Assembly: GCA_947631645.1 (NCBI GenBank)
Contig: CANRMD010000004.1
Location: 1-64,000, forward strand
Source of the DNA: Candidatus Gastranaerophilales bacterium
Lineage (GTDB): Bacteria; Cyanobacteriota; Vampirovibrionia; Gastranaerophilales; Gastranaerophilaceae
DNA: 64,000 bases
Direction of reading: 5' to 3'
A model generated the notes under the pieces. It had not been told where the DNA came from. It made no database searches and worked only from the letters and a program-made list of their open reading frames with translations. Below, in pieces: positions 1 through 8,983 of this stretch (the stretch's first letter is position 1; each line of letters starts with the position of its first letter). A program made the translations under genes and the position numbers.

Positions 1-96
1 ATATTTATTTTCAACGGTAGTGTTAATAGTCCCATCTCCATTCAAATTAAACACAATACTATAATAATTCTTATAAAGATTTTTGTCATGAGATTT
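1..96 (-). other. Open frame fragment running off the window edge
   Basis: On the minus strand a frame stays open from base 96 (just after a TAA at 99..97) to the edge. It contains a stretch reading FNLNGDGTINTTVENKY. The NGDG loop resembles calcium-binding or pilin/dockerin-like segments. There is no ATG in frame; a GTG at 54 is the only plausible start and has no clear ribosome binding site. It could be the start of a gene lying outside the window, a decayed fragment, or chance. The rest of 97-151 holds only the promoter of the next gene. Confidence 0.2.
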
Positions 97-116
97 TTAC
101 TAATTATTAAGACTTT

Positions 117-145
117 TTGTCAAATATTTTACAAAATGATATCAT
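117..145 (+). promoter_or_regulatory. Leaderless promoter of the radical SAM gene
   Basis: A -35 box TTGTCA (117-122), a 17-base spacer and an extended -10 TGA-TATCAT (137-145) are visible. The -10 ends six bases before the ATG at 152, so transcription should begin at or beside the start codon. No Shine-Dalgarno sequence is present. Confidence 0.6.
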
Positions 146-151
146 TATAGA

Positions 152-922
152 ATGCTATTATCAAAAACATTAAATAGACCTACAATTGAATATTTGGAAA
201 TACATCTTTCAGACAGTTGTAACCTAAAATGCAATAATTGTTCGCACTTTTGTTTTCTGGTAGATAAATTAATTTTAACAGATATAAATGATTTTAAAAA
301 AGATTTGGAAGAACTTTCTAAAAAAATAGATATTAAAACAATAAGGCTTATGGGCGGAGAACCTCTCCTTCATCCGCAAATCAATGATTTCTTGTATTAT
401 ACACGATATTTTTTCCCAAAATCTATAATAAAACTCGTAACAAACGGTTTACTAATTCATACAAAAAATTCAGATTTTTGGAATTGCATTAGAACAAATA
501 ATATTTTTATAGATTTAACATATTACCCCAGATACAAAAATTACCTGAATGAGGTAAAGGATATAATAAAAGTAAACAATTTAGAAGATAGATTATGGGT
601 CGCAATTAAAGAGATTTTCTATGATGTATTTAATGAATACGGAAGTTCTGATATAAAAAAATCTTACGCAAATTGTACAAGAAGAAAATGGCCTAATTTA
701 TGGAATCATAAAATATATATATGTCCTGATTGCTTTAGATATTACTATAATGAAAAGTATAATAAAAATATAGAATTACCTCCATATGTTGATATATATA
801 AATATTCTGGAGAAAAGATATATAAAGAATTAACAAAATATAAACCGTCTAAAGCTTGCCGTTATTGTAAAGAGGTACCCATTCCGATTCTTTGGGAAAA
901 ATTTGAAGATAAAAACAAATAA
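152..922 (+). CDS. Radical SAM protein with C-terminal cysteine-rich region
   Basis: A 256-residue radical SAM enzyme. The cluster-binding motif CxxxCxxC is at C23/C27/C30 (CNLKCNNC) and a GGEP motif follows near residue 68, both standard for SAM binding. The C-terminal third has more cysteines (ICPDCF and ACRYC), which suggests a second iron-sulfur cluster of the twitch/SPASM kind. Such proteins modify peptides, cofactors or sugars; the substrate here cannot be read from sequence. It stands alone upstream of mnmG. Its promoter gives a leaderless message. A role in polysaccharide or peptide modification is possible, but no partner gene is adjacent. The fold is well supported, the function is unknown. 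Confidence 0.8.
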   Translation: MLLSKTLNRPTIEYLEIHLSDSCNLKCNNCSHFCFLVDKLILTDINDFKKDLEELSKKIDIKTIRLMGGEPLLHPQINDFLYYTRYFFPKSIIKLVTNGLLIHTKNSDFWNCIRTNNIFIDLTYYPRYKNYLNEVKDIIKVNNLEDRLWVAIKEIFYDVFNEYGSSDIKKSYANCTRRKWPNLWNHKIYICPDCFRYYYNEKYNKNIELPPYVDIYKYSGEKIYKELTKYKPSKACRYCKEVPIPILWEKFEDKNK

Positions 923-947
923 AAAATTTTTAGTTTATAATAAATTT

Positions 948-2813
948 ATGTTTAAGTACGATGTGATAGTAGTAGGTGCGGGACACGCGGGCTGTGAAGC
1001 GGCAACAGCTTGTGCAAAGCTTGGTGCAAAAACATTATTGGCAACATTAAATCTTGATAATATTGCACTAATGCCTTGTAATCCGGCGATAGGAGGTCCG
1101 GCAAAATCTTGTTTGGTCAGAGAAATTGATGCTCTTGGCGGAATAATGGGTATAGCAGCCGATGCCACATATATGCAGTTAAAAGTGCTGAATGCATCAA
1201 AAGGTCCTGCGGTTAGAGCACTTAGAGCACAATCGGATAAAAAAGAATATATGCGGTTTATAAGAGGACTGCTTGAAAGTGAAGAAAATCTTTCTCTTAA
1301 ACAATGTACGATGACTGAACTCCTCGTTGAAAACGGACAAGTAAGAGGCTTAAAAGATGAATTCGGTCAAGAATATATTTCGCCTTGTGTTATTTTAACA
1401 ACAGGAACATCACTTGAAGCCAGAATTTGGGTAGGGCTTCAATATTTAGAATTCGGCAGACTGGGTGAAGCAAGTGCAAAAGGACTTTCACCCTCATTAC
1501 AAAAATTGGGCTTCAAAACAGGAAGATTAAAAACGGGCACACCCGCAAGAGTTGACGCAAGAACAATTGATTTTGACAAAATGGTTATTCAACCCGGTGA
1601 TGAAATACCTCATTTCTTCTCATTTTTACCCGATAGACCCGTTTTAAAACAATATCCGTGCTATCTTACAAGAACGACAAGCAAAACACATGAAATAATA
1701 AAAAATAACCTTGATAAATCTCCTATGTATTCGGGTTTAATACACGGAATAGGTCCAAGATACTGCCCTTCTATTGAAGATAAAGTTATTCGTTTTGCTC
1801 ATAATCCGTCACATCATATTTTCATTGAACCCGAAGGTAAAAACACTTATGAAATGTATGTTCAAGGGTTTTCAACAAGTCTGCCCGCAGATGTTCAAAT
1901 ACAAATGCTGCAATCACTTCCCGGGTTAGAAAATGTTCATGTTATGAAACCTGCATATGCCGTTGAATACGATTACATGCCCGCAGTTCAGCTTACACAT
2001 ACTCTTATGACAAAACTTGTCAAAGGTTTATTTTGTGCGGGGCAAATAAACGGAACTTCAGGCTACGAAGAAGCCGCAGCTCAAGGATTATTAGCCGGAA
2101 TTAACGCCATTAAGTATCTTCAAAATAAAGAAATGATTACTCTTTCAAGAGATTCTTCATACTTAGGCACTCTTGTTGACGATTTGGTTACAAAAGATAT
2201 AGATGAACCTTACAGAATGCTGACTTCACGTTCAGAATACAGATTATTATTAAGACAGGATAACGCTGATGAAAGACTGACTAAAATAGGTTATGATGCG
2301 GGCTTAATATCTCAGGAACGATATAATGCCTTTTTAAATAAACAAAAGACAATTGAAGATGAAATTATAAGGCTTCAAAATGATAAAATTTCAGCGACAG
2401 AGGAAGTAAATAAAATTTTAGCAAAATACGATGAAAATATTGACAGAGGTATGAAACTTTCTGAACTCTTAAAAAGACCAAATATAACCTATGAAACATT
2501 AAAAGAAATTGATGAAAAAACTAAAAATTTAGGTTACTCAAGCGATATTTATGAACAGGTTGAAGTAAAAATAAAATATGAAGGCTATATAAAACGGCAA
2601 ATACAACAGGTAAATATGTCGGATAAACTTGAAAAAATAAGGATACCGTCAGATATAGACTACTCTAAAATCAAACACATATCTATAGAAACCCGTGACA
2701 AATTAAATAAAATCCGTCCCGTAACATTAGGTCAAGCATCAAGAATAGGCGGAGTTAAACCCGCTGATATCTCCGTATTGACTGTTCTTATCGAATCTCA
2801 TCAATTACATTGA
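948..2813 (+). CDS. mnmG: tRNA uridine-5-carboxymethylaminomethyl modification enzyme MnmG (GidA)
   Basis: FAD-dependent enzyme that with MnmE installs the carboxymethylaminomethyl group on U34 of several tRNAs. The start at 948 ([15 protein letters not shown]) puts the dinucleotide-binding GxGxxG at residues 10-15 and gives 621 residues, the usual family length. An upstream in-frame start at 903 would add a sequence unlike the family. Diagnostic segments include [30 protein letters not shown] and the GidA signature around [17 protein letters not shown]. The C-terminal MnmE-binding helical domain is complete. The gene converges on the MCE gene and the two stop regions overlap by 13 bases. No mnmE lies in the window. 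Confidence 0.95.
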   Translation: MFKYDVIVVGAGHAGCEAATACAKLGAKTLLATLNLDNIALMPCNPAIGGPAKSCLVREIDALGGIMGIAADATYMQLKVLNASKGPAVRALRAQSDKKEYMRFIRGLLESEENLSLKQCTMTELLVENGQVRGLKDEFGQEYISPCVILTTGTSLEARIWVGLQYLEFGRLGEASAKGLSPSLQKLGFKTGRLKTGTPARVDARTIDFDKMVIQPGDEIPHFFSFLPDRPVLKQYPCYLTRTTSKTHEIIKNNLDKSPMYSGLIHGIGPRYCPSIEDKVIRFAHNPSHHIFIEPEGKNTYEMYVQGFSTSLPADVQIQMLQSLPGLENVHVMKPAYAVEYDYMPAVQLTHTLMTKLVKGLFCAGQINGTSGYEEAAAQGLLAGINAIKYLQNKEMITLSRDSSYLGTLVDDLVTKDIDEPYRMLTSRSEYRLLLRQDNADERLTKIGYDAGLISQERYNAFLNKQKTIEDEIIRLQNDKISATEEVNKILAKYDENIDRGMKLSELLKRPNITYETLKEIDEKTKNLGYSSDIYEQVEVKIKYEGYIKRQIQQVNMSDKLEKIRIPSDIDYSKIKHISIETRDKLNKIRPVTLGQASRIGGVKPADISVLTVLIESHQLH

Positions 2814-3631
2814 TTATCAACGGGTCTACCGAATAACAATCTCCCCAGTCCCATTTTTTTCTGCAACGTTCTTTTTATTCCGCCCGAGATTATATTTATA
2901 TTTTTTGTGGTTTCTTTTACATTACACATTGCTGAATTTACCATCGGTATTGTTGTTTTATCTATCTGCCCAGTTATTTCTTTTATATTTTCGGTGGTTT
3001 TTTCAATATTATCAACTGAACTTTTAAGTTGATCTTCTGATATTGAAGCATTTAAAGATGCTGACATCTTTTCTAAATTTGAAGAAGTTTTAGCTAAATT
3101 TGAAGCTGTTAAAAGAATATCTTTCCTCATATCTGAAATAATTTCGTTTACTTGAACAAATATAGCATTTAAACTTTGTGTTGCCTGAGTAGCTGACTCC
3201 ATCAAACTTGCGGCATCAGAAATAATTTCTCCTACCCCGTCTTCATTTAAAAGGCTGTCTAAGTCTTTTACAACACTGCCATGTATTACATCATCATTTT
3301 TTATTCTGGTTAATGAGGGTGAATCAGGATACAATATATTAATATATCTTGTTGTTTTATTACTTTTAATTCTTGCTGTAATATTATCAGGCAGTTTTAT
3401 ATCATGCGGGTGTATTTTTAAATTAATATATGTATTTTTATAATCGGTATCAGGATAAATTTTTGTGGTTTTACCAATCTTAAACCCTTTATAATATACA
3501 TTCATTTTTTTATCAAAAGGCTCTAAATCATCAAATTTTACAACAATATTTAAATAAGACATTTTGTTATAAACGAAAAAGCCCAATATAATTACTATTA
3601 AAGTTACTATTATAATATAAATTTTGTTCAT
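2801..3631 (-). CDS. MCE/MlaD-family lipid transport protein
   Basis: A 276-residue protein with one N-terminal membrane helix (about residues 4-21), then an MCE domain (about 27-110, with the typical YYKGFKIGK...I turn) and a long helical C-terminal part (about 125-240). That part resembles the coiled tails of cyanobacterial and plastid (TGD2-like) MCE proteins. MCE proteins bind lipid in the periplasm and pass it between the inner and outer membranes, normally with an MlaE/MlaF-type ABC transporter. No permease or ATPase gene is next to it, so the partners must lie elsewhere. The last 13 bases overlap the end of mnmG on the other strand. No Shine-Dalgarno is evident before the ATG. Confidence 0.75.
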   Translation of the reverse strand: MNKIYIIIVTLIVIILGFFVYNKMSYLNIVVKFDDLEPFDKKMNVYYKGFKIGKTTKIYPDTDYKNTYINLKIHPHDIKLPDNITARIKSNKTTRYINILYPDSPSLTRIKNDDVIHGSVVKDLDSLLNEDGVGEIISDAASLMESATQATQSLNAIFVQVNEIISDMRKDILLTASNLAKTSSNLEKMSASLNASISEDQLKSSVDNIEKTTENIKEITGQIDKTTIPMVNSAMCNVKETTKNINIISGGIKRTLQKKMGLGRLLFGRPVDNQCN

Positions 3632-3678
3632 AACTTTAATAAATAAAAAAATTAAATTTTCATCAATCAGCCGACTGG

Positions 3679-4512
3679 CTATATTTTAAGTCTGCCTTTA
3701 ATAAGTCTGTTGGATAATTCTATCGGAAATTTTGAAACCCATTGAGCCAAAGTTGCATCAAAACCGACATTATAAGAAGCTTTAGGGTTTTTAGCATTTA
3801 TTGCTTTTACAACAGTATCAACAACAGTATAAACTTCAAGCCCTTTTGTGTTATTTTCCAAAGCGTTTTTTTCCAAGATTAACAAGTCTTTTTCATATTT
3901 TTGCCTTACTGCTTCATTAATTCCGTCAAAATAATCTCTTGCCCTTTTTGCTGATTTATTCCATATCGGGGTTTTAATTGAAGCAGGTTTTATTGATATG
4001 ACTTTTATATTGTCTTTATTTTCAATAAAAAATGAATTAAAAAGGATATCTAAAGCTCTTTTTGAGGCACAATAAGCAGAAATGTAAGGGAATAACCCCG
4101 TTGAAGCATCAGAGCTCATGTTAATAATTCTTGAACCTGATAAAAGCGGTAAGAATTTCTGTGTAACAGCCAAAGCACCAAATGTATTAACTTCAAATTG
4201 TTCTCTGAGCCTTTTAATATTTAAACATTCAACCGGAGATGCCTCAACTATGCCCGCATTATTTATTAAAACATCAATTTTATCCGTATTTTTTATAACG
4301 TACCAAAAAGCTTTTTCAATACTGCCTTGATTTGTAACATCAAGATAAACACCTTTTATATTTTTATCAAGGCTTTCAATTTCTTCCTTATCAACTTTTT
4401 TTCTTATACCCGCAAAAACTCTATATCCTTCTTTTGCAAGTCTTATGGCAATAGCCCTGCCTATCCCCGTTGATGCTCCCGTTATTAATATTGTTTTTTT
4501 ATTTTCTTTCAT
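3679..4512 (-). CDS. Short-chain dehydrogenase/reductase
   Basis: A classical SDR of 277 residues from the start chosen at 4512 (MKENKKTILITGASTGIG). The NAD(P)-binding TGASTGIG is at residues 11-18, NNAG follows mid-domain, and the active site has the YxxxK pair in YCASK. The substrate is unknown; SDRs of this kind act on sugars, lipids or small alcohols. A start 36 bases further upstream (4548) would run into the divergent yraN promoter and adds no conserved sequence. It is divergent from yraN with 39 bases between the two ATGs, and it has no Shine-Dalgarno. Confidence 0.85.
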   Translation of the reverse strand: MKENKKTILITGASTGIGRAIAIRLAKEGYRVFAGIRKKVDKEEIESLDKNIKGVYLDVTNQGSIEKAFWYVIKNTDKIDVLINNAGIVEASPVECLNIKRLREQFEVNTFGALAVTQKFLPLLSGSRIINMSSDASTGLFPYISAYCASKRALDILFNSFFIENKDNIKVISIKPASIKTPIWNKSAKRARDYFDGINEAVRQKYEKDLLILEKNALENNTKGLEVYTVVDTVVKAINAKNPKASYNVGFDATLAQWVSKFPIELSNRLIKGRLKI

Positions 4513-4518
4513 ACTGTA

Positions 4519-4530
4519 ATTATTATCACA
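4519..4530 (-). promoter_or_regulatory. Probable -10 region of the SDR gene
   Basis: On the minus strand GATAAT (4527..4522, preceded by TGT) lies nine bases before the ATG, and AATAAT (4524..4519) lies six bases before it. Either would give an almost or fully leaderless transcript. There is no Shine-Dalgarno. Confidence 0.4.
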
Positions 4531-4536
4531 AAATTT

Positions 4537-4545
4537 TGTTATAAT
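4537..4545 (+). promoter_or_regulatory. Extended -10 promoter of yraN
   Basis: TGT-TATAAT at 4537-4545 is a perfect extended -10. Six bases separate it from the ATG at 4552, which predicts a leaderless transcript. No convincing -35 is present. Confidence 0.6.
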
Positions 4546-4551
4546 CAAATT

Positions 4552-4917
4552 ATGAGTTTAAAATTTAATGCACAAAAAGGTAAGCTTGGCGAAAATATAG
4601 CAAAAGAATACCTTGAAAACCTAGGTTATAAAATCATTGAGCAGAATTGGCATTATTCAAAAAATGCCGAAATTGATATTATCGCAGAAGATAATTCTGC
4701 TTTAGTTTTTATAGAAGTTAAGACAAGAACCAATTTAAATTACGGACATCCGTTTGAAGCAATTACAAAAAGGAAAATTGAAAAAATATATACGGCGATA
4801 TCGGGCTACTTAAAAGAACACGAAAAAAAATATAAGTCTTTCCGCTTTGACGGTATAGCAATAATAGGGGTTGAAAACCCCAAAATAGAACATTTAAAAA
4901 ATCTCGGGCAATATTGA
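4552..4917 (+). CDS. yraN: YraN/UPF0102 family endonuclease-like protein
   Basis: A 121-residue member of the YraN (UPF0102) family, which has a restriction-endonuclease-like fold related to Holliday-junction resolvases. Visible features are the N-terminal GExxAxxYLxxxGYxIxxxNW, the core acidic/lysine pattern EIDIIA...FIEVKTR (D and ExK typical of PD-(D/E)xK nucleases), and a length normal for the family. The cellular role is not settled; an effect on DNA processing is assumed. It is convergent with surE, with only four bases between the stops. Confidence 0.9.
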   Translation: MSLKFNAQKGKLGENIAKEYLENLGYKIIEQNWHYSKNAEIDIIAEDNSALVFIEVKTRTNLNYGHPFEAITKRKIEKIYTAISGYLKEHEKKYKSFRFDGIAIIGVENPKIEHLKNLGQY

Positions 4918-4921
4918 GTTT

Positions 4922-5713
4922 TTATGTCCAATCTATTATATTTTCTTTGCAAAGAGCTTTCTCGAGCTCGGGTATTACGATTGAATGAGTCATTTCAAAT
5001 GTAATAGGAGTAATAGAAACTTTATTCCATCTCATTGCATTTATATCAGAGTCATCATTTTCGCAAGCTTTAATAAGTTCGCCCGCCATCCAGTAGTAGA
5101 CTTTACCTCTTGGATCAACTCTTTTATCATATTCATCAGTAAACATTTTTCCGCCGAGTCTTGTTATGGCGACTCCCGCTAAGTCTTCAGGCATAATTCC
5201 CGGAACATTTATATTTAAAATTGTTTTTGGAGGGAAATTAAACTCTTTGATTTTATGCAAAAACTTTGCAACAAATTTAGCTACATTCTGGAACAGTTCA
5301 GGTTCAGAGGACATACTTGCCAAAGATACGGCAACACTCGGATATCCCATCATAGCCCCTTCCATAGCACAACTTACGGTTCCCGAATACAAAATATCAG
5401 TACCCAAATTAGGTCCATGGTTAATTCCGGATATAATTATATCGGGTTTTTCTTCATCGGCTAAAATAGCATTAATACCGATTTTAACACAATCTCCGGG
5501 GGTTCCGCTTGTTATCCATATTCTTTTTGCACCAAATTTAGATTCCAATTCTTCAACTCTTATCGGGGTATGAAGTGTAAGAGAATGACCTGCCGCACTG
5601 CGTTCTCTATCCGGTGCAACAACATATACATCGTGTTCTTTACTCAACTCACTGACTAAAGCTTTAATACCTTCAGCCATTACTCCGTCATCATTTGAAA
5701 TTAATATCTTCAT
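4922..5713 (-). CDS. surE: 5'-nucleotidase SurE
   Basis: Metal-dependent nucleoside 5'-monophosphatase of the stationary-phase survival family, 263 residues, full length. The metal-binding DD is in the N-terminal ISNDDG. Other signatures are RSAAGHSLTL, SGTPGDCVKIG and SGINHGPNLGTDILYSGTV. It lies 45 bases downstream of aroB on the same strand. It also has its own TATAAT and an AAAGGGG ribosome binding site in that gap, so it can be transcribed alone or with the shikimate genes. Confidence 0.95.
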   Translation of the reverse strand: MKILISNDDGVMAEGIKALVSELSKEHDVYVVAPDRERSAAGHSLTLHTPIRVEELESKFGAKRIWITSGTPGDCVKIGINAILADEEKPDIIISGINHGPNLGTDILYSGTVSCAMEGAMMGYPSVAVSLASMSSEPELFQNVAKFVAKFLHKIKEFNFPPKTILNINVPGIMPEDLAGVAITRLGGKMFTDEYDKRVDPRGKVYYWMAGELIKACENDDSDINAMRWNKVSITPITFEMTHSIVIPELEKALCKENIIDWT

Positions 5714-5758
5714 ATAAACCCCTTTATAAACTCTTTTTATATTATAACATTTTTACAA

Positions 5759-6850
5759 TTATAAAATACCCTCTAAACAGAGTTTTTTATCAATTCCGCT
5801 TTCAGTAATTACTTCTTTTTCACCGGCGGGAAGTATAAAACGAACAGATGAATTATAAACTTTTTTATCCGAAGTCATAGCTTGATAAAATACTTGTTCA
5901 TCAGGTTTAAAGTCTAATTCGGAAATAAGTCCGTAATTTTTTATGAGAGAAATTGCTCTGTTATAATATTCTTGTGAAATTTTTCCCAATTTTAAAGACA
6001 AATCAAACACCATTCTCATCCCTATAGATACTGCTTCCCCGTGGGTATATTTCTCGTAAGCTGTAATTTTTTCTATAGCATGAGCATACGTATGACCGAA
6101 ATTTAAAATTGCCCTTAACCCTTTTTCCTTTTCATCTTGGTTAACAACAGCACTTTTTAACTCACAGCATATTTTTATTAATTGTTTAAGTATATTTTTA
6201 TCTTTTGCCAAAATTTTATCTTTATTAAGCTCTAAAAATTCAAGAAAATCATAATTTTTATCGGCATTGCAAGTTTTCTCAATAAATGCATATTTAATAA
6301 CCTCGCTAAGCCCCGTTTTAAATTGACGTTCATCAAGTGTATCAAGCGTTAATGTATCGGAGAGAACAAGTTTTGGCTGGTAAAAAGCCCCAATCATATT
6401 TTTGCCGAAAACATGATTAACCGCAACTTTACCGCCCACTGATGAATCGACTTGAGCTAACAGTGTAGTTGGTATTTGAATAAAATCAATACCTCTAAGA
6501 TATATTGAAGCTGCAAAACCCGCCATATCTCCGATAACTCCACCTCCGAGGGCAATTATCGCATCTTTACGTTCAAGCTTTAATTCCAGTGCTTTATCCA
6601 ATATTTTATTTAAAGTTTCCATTGTTTTATAAACTTCGCCATCAGGCAGAATTAAAAATTCAACTCTGTCTGATTTAAGTTTTTCGCCATATATAGGCAT
6701 AACGGTTTCATTTGTAACAACCAAAAATTTATTTGCACTCGTATATTTTTTTATAAAATTAAAAGCATCATCCAAGAGCCCCTCACCTATATATATCGGG
6801 TAAGAGCTTTCTTTTTGAGCCTTAATTTTAACCTCAATTTTTTCCATCAA
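5759..6850 (-). CDS. aroB: 3-dehydroquinate synthase
   Basis: Second step of the shikimate pathway: NAD- and metal-dependent cyclisation of DAHP to 3-dehydroquinate. 363 residues. The NAD-binding region GGGVIGDMAGFAAS and the metal ligands, Glu in GLSEVIKYA and His in FGHTYAHAIE and THGEAVSIGMR, are all present. It is last in aroC-aroK-aroB. Its start (MMEK; the second Met is also possible) overlaps the end of aroK by 14-17 bases, which implies translational coupling. Confidence 0.96.
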   Translation of the reverse strand: MMEKIEVKIKAQKESSYPIYIGEGLLDDAFNFIKKYTSANKFLVVTNETVMPIYGEKLKSDRVEFLILPDGEVYKTMETLNKILDKALELKLERKDAIIALGGGVIGDMAGFAASIYLRGIDFIQIPTTLLAQVDSSVGGKVAVNHVFGKNMIGAFYQPKLVLSDTLTLDTLDERQFKTGLSEVIKYAFIEKTCNADKNYDFLEFLELNKDKILAKDKNILKQLIKICCELKSAVVNQDEKEKGLRAILNFGHTYAHAIEKITAYEKYTHGEAVSIGMRMVFDLSLKLGKISQEYYNRAISLIKNYGLISELDFKPDEQVFYQAMTSDKKVYNSSVRFILPAGEKEVITESGIDKKLCLEGIL

Positions 6851-7343
6851 GCAACCTTAAAATTTCATTTACTATTATATCAGGAGTTTTATTATCCGTG
6901 TCAATAATATAATGTGCCGTTTCATATCTTTTTGAGCGTTCCTTAAAAAGTTTTGCCAATTTGTTTTGCAAATCATCCGTATTTAACAAGGGACGTTCTT
7001 TATTATTTTTAACCCTGTCAAACAAGATATTCAAAGAAGTTTTTAAATATATAACAATTGATTTTTCCTTCAATATTGAAATATTTTTATCTGATAAAAT
7101 AATGCCTCCGCCTGTAGAAATAATCAGATTATCATTTGAAAGAACCTGTTCTAAGATTTTAGTTTCAATTTCTCTGAAATATTTTTCGCCATTATTTTTA
7201 AAAATATCACTAATCGAGGAATTTTCTTCTTTAACAACTAATTCATCGGTATCAATAAAGGAATATGAGGGCAAAGCTTTTTTTAATACAAGAGCTACAG
7301 TAGTTTTACCCGAGCCCGGCATCCCAATCAGAGATATATTCAT
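6834..7343 (-). CDS. aroK: Shikimate kinase
   Basis: Phosphorylates shikimate to shikimate-3-phosphate. 169 residues. The P-loop GMPGSGKT is at residues 7-14. The shikimate-binding DTD, FREIE and STGGGII segments and the lid/adenine-binding RPLL follow in the expected order. It starts three bases after the aroC stop, with an AAAGG ribosome binding site inside the end of aroC, so it is part of the same operon. Confidence 0.95.
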   Translation of the reverse strand: MNISLIGMPGSGKTTVALVLKKALPSYSFIDTDELVVKEENSSISDIFKNNGEKYFREIETKILEQVLSNDNLIISTGGGIILSDKNISILKEKSIVIYLKTSLNILFDRVKNNKERPLLNTDDLQNKLAKLFKERSKRYETAHYIIDTDNKTPDIIVNEILRLLDGKN

Positions 7344-7346
7344 AAA

Positions 7347-8525
7347 CTACCTTTCCGATATTCTTTTTAGATAGTTGTCATAATTAGTTTTCATTTCTGA
7401 AATACTGTCATGAGAAAATTTCTCCATCATAGCATCAGCCAAAATTATAGCAACCATAGCTTCCGCCACAACACTGCAAGCAGAAACGGCACAAGTATCC
7501 GAGCGTTCAAAATGAGAATGAACCGCCTCTTTTTTATCAAGAGCGATGGAGTTTAAAGTTTTTTTCATCGTAGGAATAGCTTTCATAACAGCACTAACAA
7601 CAATATCTTCTCCGTTAGATATACCTGATTCTATACCTCCGGCATTATTTGTTTTTCGAACATATTTGCCGTTTTCGACAAAAATTTCATCATGAGTTTT
7701 AGAACCTAAAGTTTGAGCAGCTTTTGAACCTATACCGATTTCAACCGATTTAACAGCCGGAATACTCATAACAGCTTGAGCTATTAACCCGTCTAATTTT
7801 CTGTCCCAGTGAACATGAGAACCTAAACCCACAGGCACGTTTTTAAAAACAACCATGAATTTCCCGCCCAAAGTATCTCCGTCATTTTTGGCTCTGTCTA
7901 TTTGAAATTTCATTTTTTCATAAGCATCATCATCAATAACTCTTAAATCGGAATTTTCGATTTTTTCTTTGTAATCAAACAAATTACCGTTAATCGAATA
8001 ACATACTTCACCGATTTGGCTTACACAAGACAACCCATCTATATTAAATTCTTTAAGAATTAATTTAGCGACGGCACCAACAGCGACTCTTGAAGCGGTT
8101 TCTCTGGCACTTGAGCGTTCTAAAATATTTCTGACATCCGAGTGGTTATATTTTAAAGCTCCGGCAAAATCAGCATGCCCCGGGCGGACATTAATAATTT
8201 TTTTAGCTTCAATTAATTGCATATTTTCGTTAGTATTATCAACAGGCTCAATACTCATAGGTATTTGCCAATTTTCCCAGTCTTTATTCTCAATCATTAA
8301 AGATATAGGGGCTCCCGTAGAAAAACCGAGCCTGACCCCTGAAAGAATTTTAACGCAATCTTTTTCTATTTGCATTCTTCCGCCGCGTCCATAGCCGACT
8401 TGTCTTCTTGCAAGTTCTTTATTTATAAAATCAATATCAATATTAACTCCCGCCGGAACTCCCTCAATAATTGCATTCAAGCACTTTCCATGCGACTCTC
8501 CGGATGTTAAAAATTTAAACAGCAT
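7347..8525 (-). CDS. aroC: Chorismate synthase
   Basis: Flavin-dependent last step of the shikimate pathway, converting EPSP to chorismate. 392 residues, a normal length. Signatures are SGESHG near the N-terminus, GYGRGGRMQIEKD, RPGHADFAGALKY and the HSDVRNILERSSARETASR block. The C-terminal RSDTCAVSAC pattern is also present. It is the first gene of aroC-aroK-aroB. The enzyme for step 6 (aroA) and the early genes are not in the window. It has a GAGGAC ribosome binding site and a clear promoter. Confidence 0.97.
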   Translation of the reverse strand: MLFKFLTSGESHGKCLNAIIEGVPAGVNIDIDFINKELARRQVGYGRGGRMQIEKDCVKILSGVRLGFSTGAPISLMIENKDWENWQIPMSIEPVDNTNENMQLIEAKKIINVRPGHADFAGALKYNHSDVRNILERSSARETASRVAVGAVAKLILKEFNIDGLSCVSQIGEVCYSINGNLFDYKEKIENSDLRVIDDDAYEKMKFQIDRAKNDGDTLGGKFMVVFKNVPVGLGSHVHWDRKLDGLIAQAVMSIPAVKSVEIGIGSKAAQTLGSKTHDEIFVENGKYVRKTNNAGGIESGISNGEDIVVSAVMKAIPTMKKTLNSIALDKKEAVHSHFERSDTCAVSACSVVAEAMVAIILADAMMEKFSHDSISEMKTNYDNYLKRISER

Positions 8526-8551
8526 AATTACTTGTCCTCAATAACAAGTTA

Positions 8552-8579
8552 ATTATATCAGATTTATTAAACATTACAA
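8552..8579 (-). promoter_or_regulatory. Promoter of the aroC-aroK-aroB operon
   Basis: Minus-strand TTGTAA (8579..8574), a 16-base spacer and TATAAT (8557..8552) preceded by TGA, an extended -10. The leader is about 25 bases and contains a GAGGAC Shine-Dalgarno. Confidence 0.65.
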
Positions 8580-8606
8580 AAAGACGGTTTAAAAGCCGTC
8601 TTTTTA
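8577..8606 (-). terminator. Terminator of the peptide gene
   Basis: A GACGG/CCGTC stem flanked by A- and T-runs lies 20 bases past the stop of the 72-residue peptide gene. It separates that gene from the aroC promoter. Confidence 0.65.
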
Positions 8607-8625
8607 AATAAAATAATTAGCTAAA

Positions 8626-8844
8626 TTAGAGTTTTTCGAATTTAAAAACCGGCGTATCTCCGCCGCCTTCTTCACCTAAGGCCATTGTTGTCGCAACGTC
8701 ACCCATGCCGCCGCCTTTCAATTTACCTTTGCCGAAGATTGATTCATCCGGATTTGGCTTTACTTCTTTTGGAGCAGGTTCGTTTGGAACATTTTCTCTT
8801 TGAATTTTTTTAAAATTAATAAACGTATTTTTTTCAATCGCCAT
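8626..8844 (-). CDS. Candidate graspetide (plesiocin-type) precursor peptide
   Basis: A 72-residue peptide with a strong AAAGGG ribosome binding site, a promoter and a terminator of its own. The first ~50 residues (basic, then proline-rich, then glycine-rich) would be the leader. Near the C-terminus is TTMALGEE (residues 52-59), exactly the TTxxxxEE core that plesiocin-type graspetides use for side-chain esters between Thr and Glu, followed by a GGG linker and a short tail DTPVFKFEKL. An ATP-grasp gene of the peptide-maturase type starts 139 bases away on the other strand, which supports a RiPP assignment. The core motif occurs once, whereas plesiocin itself has several repeats. There is no TxKYPSD microviridin core. 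The gene is certain from its signals; the product class is inference from motif plus neighbour. Confidence 0.7.
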   Translation of the reverse strand: MAIEKNTFINFKKIQRENVPNEPAPKEVKPNPDESIFGKGKLKGGGMGDVATTMALGEEGGGDTPVFKFEKL

Positions 8845-8910
8845 ACATTACCCTTTCTTTTGTTTATTTTTTATCTATCGGAATATTTGTTTATAACTTT
8901 AGAAATAATT

Positions 8911-8940
8911 ATTATTTTTTACAAATATTAATATTGTCAA
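8911..8940 (-). promoter_or_regulatory. Promoter of the peptide gene, back to back with the ATP-grasp promoter
   Basis: A consensus -35 TTGACA (8940..8935), an 18-base spacer and AATAAT (8916..8911) read towards the peptide gene, leaving a leader of about 60 bases. On the plus strand TTGTCA (8934-8939) overlaps the same bases and could be the -35 of the ATP-grasp gene. If so, the pair would be co-regulated. Confidence 0.55.
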
Positions 8941-8983
8941 AATACAAAGCATATGTTTTCATAAAATTAATCGGAGATAAATT

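Noticed and set aside
903-947. Earlier mnmG start overlapping the radical SAM gene
   Set aside because: The added 15 residues are Lys/Asn-rich and unlike the family. [15 protein letters not shown] at 948 is the standard N-terminus.
4512-4548. Longer SDR start at 4548
   Set aside because: It would begin on the divergent yraN -10 and adds residues unlike the family. The ATG at 4512 directly precedes the conserved TGASTGIG strand.
8626-8844. Microviridin-type precursor
   Set aside because: There is no TxKxPSD core or PFFARFL leader. The TTxxxxEE core points to the plesiocin-type group instead.
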